A DNA stretch of 64,000 bases from Acanthosoma haemorrhoidale. Lineage: Eukaryota; Arthropoda; Insecta; Hemiptera; Acanthosomatidae. The notes beneath the pieces are model-generated. The model was not told where the DNA came from, did not search any database, and saw only the letters and a program-made list of their open reading frames with translations. The position numbers and the translations under genes are program-made. Numbering within the stretch: position 1 is the first letter of the stretch; every line of letters starts with the position of its first letter. Where the stretch lies: positions 116,743,866 through 116,807,865 of the forward strand of contig OV884011.1 of NCBI GenBank assembly GCA_930367205.1, read 5' to 3'. This document shows, one piece after another, positions 59,885-64,000 of the stretch.

Positions 59885-62430
59885 ATATTTGGTATTAAAT
59901 TTTTTTTAGGTTTTCACAAAATTTTATGTTAACCTATATATATCATAGTATGCAGTGTACCGCAGAAAAGGGCATGAAAAATGCTTTAAAATGACAACTC
60001 CAAACTTTCTAGCTCAATAAGGAGAGCTCTTTGTAATTGCTCCTTCACTGTTTTTGGACAAACTTTCCATAACTTTAATTAATAAACGGATAGATATATC
60101 TAGATGAAATTCGATATTTTTCCATTCCATTATGAATAGTGTAGCTGTGAAAAATTTCATAAAAATCTAAGATGGTGAGGTAAATTTTGTTTTAAAATTG
60201 TGTTAATTTGTACTCGGGTGACAAGTAATATAAATATGTAATATGAATTTGATTTGATATTTGGTCTTTCAACTTATATGGATAAAAGAGGGACCTCACA
60301 GGGAGTAGAGAGGGTAAAGTGATTGCTTTATCAAAAGCTCCTGGGGGCGGGGGGAGTAAACATTAACACAGGGAAAGTAGGCACTAATAGTTTTTTTATA
60401 TGTAATTTTTTGTTGTGAAACATGGGGCCAAAATTAGCCCTCCTAAACAATTAATCTCTTAGAATATGCTAGCTGAGGTGATATAATTATATGGCCAATT
60501 AGGTATGAAATATGATATACAAATGGCATTGGAAAGGTTCTAAAAACATGGGAAGAACAGCGGTGATGAGTTTAATCCATGTAACTAGTAGAGTAATAAA
60601 GTAATAGTTAATTAAACACAATAAGAAGCTGCTGAATTACTGCTATGGCATAGATATTGCATAAAATTTCCTTTTCTTGTTATTTATATACATATATACC
60701 TTGTTGCAACCAGCGCAGTAGCAGATGCAAAGTGAATGAGGTCCTCACTACCATCAAAGGGTTAAAGTACAATATAGTGTAGAGGCATAATTTTTGAGAC
60801 TGACACCTTTCTCGAGTTGTCAGCTACAGAGAGACTGGGGACTGTTGCCATAGAATGACCACAGATGTTAGTATGATCAGTTTATAAAATATCCAAGTGT
60901 CCCACTTATTTGTGATTGAGTATGGTTTAAATCTGTTATGTTATGAAGCAACAGGAGAGAAAAAAAATACTATCTATACAATAACTCATGAGCCCCACAA
61001 ACAAACAGATAGACGTAACCAACAGAACAAAACAAGATATTGTTAACAATAATTTGCCGAAAAGTAGTTTAGAAACATTAATCATTCCCATTAAGATCCA
61101 ATTCCCAGCTCCCCTGGGATATAAGTAACTACTTGAATAAAGATCAAGGGTATCCTCGACACTAGAGGGGATAGGCTTTGTCTCTTTCAGAGAGATGCTA
61201 CTGACTTTTTTTATAAGATCACATTGAAGAAACATGAAATGTCAAGTTTTGGCCCATTTGGTGTTAATTTGCCTACATGCAGTGTTTCAGAAGTAAAAGC
61301 TTATGATCGATCGAAATGGGAATCATAAAGAATCTCAGTTAGAAACTCATTGACACAACTATTTTTCAAACAGTGGAATAAGTAATATTTTGCTTTTCTT
61401 GGTCTCCTGAAATATATTTAATCAAAACTTAATCATAACCTATTTATATTCAGTTCAAACTTGATAGAGTTGAAGCCGAGTTATTTGTATTTGGTAATTA
61501 CTGTCTTTTTTTTAGTTGCTATTGTTACTGAATTAAAAAATAGTTTTTCTGCATTGAAATAATATGTTAAAAATACAGCTTAAATGGTCTAAGCATTAAT
61601 TAATTATTCATAATCCTTTTCATAACTTGATATCTGATTTGTTTAGTACATAATTTGTTGTTCAGGATCAGCAAAAATATAAACTATATTATAATATTTA
61701 TTATCAAAAAGGTATTCCTATAGGCTTCAATATAATTAAATATAAATTACAAGTCCTTCAAAATTAAATAGAGTTTTTAAAATGAATTAAATAAAACACA
61801 CCATTGGTTATACAAAAAGTTTAAAAATAATAGACTTAAATGCTCAAATGAGTAGATTGCTTATCATGCAAGCACAATTTAACAAAGGAAGCAGTACCAT
61901 GCTAAAATTATTCTTAACCATGAAAAAAGATTTTTCATGCTTAAACATCTTAAACTAAACCTAAGATAAACAAACAACGCAAAAAACAGCAGTAATGCAA
62001 ATAATATTTTAAAAAGAAATTCAAATCTATTAAACTTACCAAAAGATGATTAATAAAACTGATATAGTTTTTAAAATATTTTTTATGTTCACCATATTAT
62101 GTAATCTTAGAAAAATTGTAATTATTCACATAAACATGTTAATATCTAAACAACATTTATTCTATAATTCTTTTAAAACATTGTATATTTATGTGTTTAT
62201 TATTTGTATAAACTTATAATTTAAGCTTAAACAGGAACTTGTGATGTCTTGAAGAACTATTATTTATGATTCATTGATTTTAGTAATAAAAACTAAATAT
62301 ATATATTTTTTTCAAAAAACAATTATGTTAGTTATAGTTTAGCACAGAATATTTTTTAGCTAAAGTGCAGCTCAGTGATAATTCAATGTTATTCATTACA
62401 AACCATACAGAAGTCAGATACATTTAAAAT
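59885..62430. other. AT-rich region without recognised gene
   Basis: No exon recognised. The 99-codon minus frame at 60936-61235 is hydrophobic at its C-terminal side but matches no family and has no splice context. Confidence 0.5.
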
Positions 62431-62633
62431 AAAGAAATAGTAAAGTACAAGTAGTTTACATAAATATAACTTAAATGATTAATGCCAGATTGTGGAAGTG
62501 TACAGTAAAATAACACCGCTTTCTCAACTGTTATTTATTTTTTTAAAAAGCGCATTTAACAGTTCTAAGCTGTCATCTTCAGTTATCTAAAATAAAAAGT
62601 CAAATGATAAAAATCTTACAATACACAAAAATG

Positions 62634-63249
62634 GCCACAGTCATTAAGTAAATTATATTCCAATTACCAGTGCTGAACTGTACTTAGTTTGAAAATTTCT
62701 TCCTATTCTAATAAAATTTAAATTCAAAAACAAAATCAAGAATTATTAAAAACCTGTCAACAAGTTGTCAAAAAAAAGATCAGTTGTTTCATCATTGTAT
62801 GTTGGTAGAAAATTATCGATTAGATGCATATAATATCTGAAACAAAAAACAAGCCAATTCTACCCACACCTACAGGAAGAAGGACACCATGATGCATCAG
62901 ATAAAGTTGCATTGCTACACAATACAAACAATAAAATATTAATTAAGAAACCCACCCTCTCCATACCTCCTGGATAAAGCCAGTCGTAGACTGAAGAGTG
63001 TGGATGTGGCAGAGTTAGTTTTTATTGTTTTTTGACAGCTTGTTGACAGGCTTTTAATAGTTCTTTGTTAGTTCTTAATTTTGTTTTTAAATTTTAATTA
63101 TTTATTACATATGTGTCGGATTTTGAACTTTAAACAATTTTTTTTTGGAAATTTTATGAATTTTAATTTTAGTAGAATAGGGAGACATTTTTAAACTAAA
63201 TACAGTTCAGCACTGTGAATTGGAATATACTTTACTTAGTGACTGTGGC
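62634..63249. repeat. Long imperfect inverted repeat (arms 143 and 221 bp)
   Basis: Left arm 62634-62776 (GCCACAGTCATTAAGTAAAT to CCTGTCAACAAGTTGTCAAA) matches the reverse complement of right arm 63029-63249 (GCCACAGTCACTAAGTAAAG to CCTGTCAACAAGCTGTCAAA). The outer part includes CAGTGCTGAACTGTA in both. The right arm has about 70 bp extra in its middle. The 252-bp loop is non-repetitive. Nearby, 62540-62590 reads on the minus strand GAAGATGACAGCTTAGAACT, which is reminiscent of Penelope-like element ends, but this is weak. Confidence 0.85.
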
Positions 63250-64000
63250 AGTGTAATTGTTGCGAATAATCAAATGCTTTTTTTTTTAGTTCAAGTAATT
63301 TGTAGTCATCATATTTTGAGCTTATTACGCATTCAGAAAGCTATTGTGAAGTTGAAATTAAGTCAAGTTAATGCCTCTTTAGATAAGTAAACAAATCATA
63401 AGTACAAGCATTCTTATAATCACACATGAGATAAGTTTTAGTAATTATTATTGCGAAAGTAATACTTCAAAAAGATAGTTGAGATCACAATGAAGTATTG
63501 AAGAAAAAAAAAAAATGTAAGTCTCTCCAATGTGCATATTTCGGATTAATACTTATTGCAAAGCAGTCAACGTTTTGCTTGTTCTGGATTCATCTGGACC
63601 TGAAATAATTGCATAATAAAAACAAAGTTATCTAACCATTAAATGAATTTAATCTGTCAATGATGGTTCAGGAGTGGTAAAAGTGGGAAAATAATATTGA
63701 GCGTATTTATAAAAATACACAGAAATATTATTTTCTTTCCTAATTTGTAGCCAGTTCTGAATAATCATAAATAAATTAAAGTTATTTAATGATCATGTAA
63801 CTTTTTTCATAATTAATTTATTTAAAGTCCAGAAAATGCTTGGCTAAATAAAGCACTGACTTCTCTAGAAAAAGTATTAATTAGAAATATATACATTATG
63901 AGTCCTAAGAACTTTTGATTGAAATACTCTTCAATATTACCATCTAATTTGTACTGTTTAAAACGGAACAGTGATGGGTAGTAAATTATTTCATGGTAAA
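63250..64000. other. Right edge, no feature recognised
   Basis: AT-rich sequence with short homopolymer runs only. Confidence 0.6.

Noticed and set aside
60936..61235. 99-aa minus ORF with a hydrophobic stretch, considered as an envelope-like or membrane protein
   Set aside because: No matching family, no partner exons and no conserved motif; AT-rich sequence readily yields such hydrophobic frames.

Overview
The window is AT-rich eukaryotic nuclear DNA, most likely from an insect. Multi-exon animal genes with long introns sit among mariner, piggyBac, hAT, Jockey-type LINE and Ty3/Gypsy elements. A hemipteran-like large genome is a guess; the order cannot be fixed from sequence alone.

Two host genes are supported, both on the minus strand. 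At the left edge (1-3901) are the first six coding exons (831 nt, 277 codons) of mitochondrial glycine decarboxylase (GLDC, P protein of the glycine cleavage system); the gene continues off the left end. From about 26.5 kb to at least 41.6 kb, probably to 55.6 kb, lies a gene for a Stac-like adaptor (SH3 and cysteine-rich domain family). Seven exons join with fully consistent phases into two C-terminal SH3 domains. They include a 15-nt microexon. The reading frame continues past the UGA stop, across a further splice junction, for another 93 codons. Two more minus-strand exons at 54.5-55.6 kb look like an upstream Stac exon followed by an alternative last exon, although they could be the 3' end of a separate gene. 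The C1 (cysteine-rich) domain was not found.

Between the two genes, 5.7-19.5 kb is a transposon nest: a hAT fossil (plus), a 5'-interrupted Jockey LINE (minus) ending at a 200-bp (GA)n tract, the 3' part of a Ty3/Gypsy element with a putative LTR (minus), a gutted mariner (plus), and a complete Ty3/Gypsy element with two 177-bp LTRs (plus, 15328-19523). The complete element has no recognisable tRNA primer site. Instead a 16-nt segment beside the 5' LTR is the perfect complement of a segment inside the LTR, which suggests self-primed reverse transcription. The 20.6-26.5 kb stretch is AT-rich and appears empty.

The Stac introns hold further TE fossils: R1-like LINE debris (28.5 kb), a Tc1/mariner fossil (30.5-31.1 kb), a second truncated copy of the Jockey LINE (39.6-41.3 kb), weak LINE scraps, and a decayed copy of an uncharacterised multicopy animal ORF family (52.4-53.3 kb). 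To the right are a nearly complete piggyBac element with TIRs and a TTAA-type target duplication (56.9-59.3 kb), a 144-bp direct repeat, and an inverted-repeat structure (62.6-63.25 kb). No RNA gene or CRISPR array was seen.
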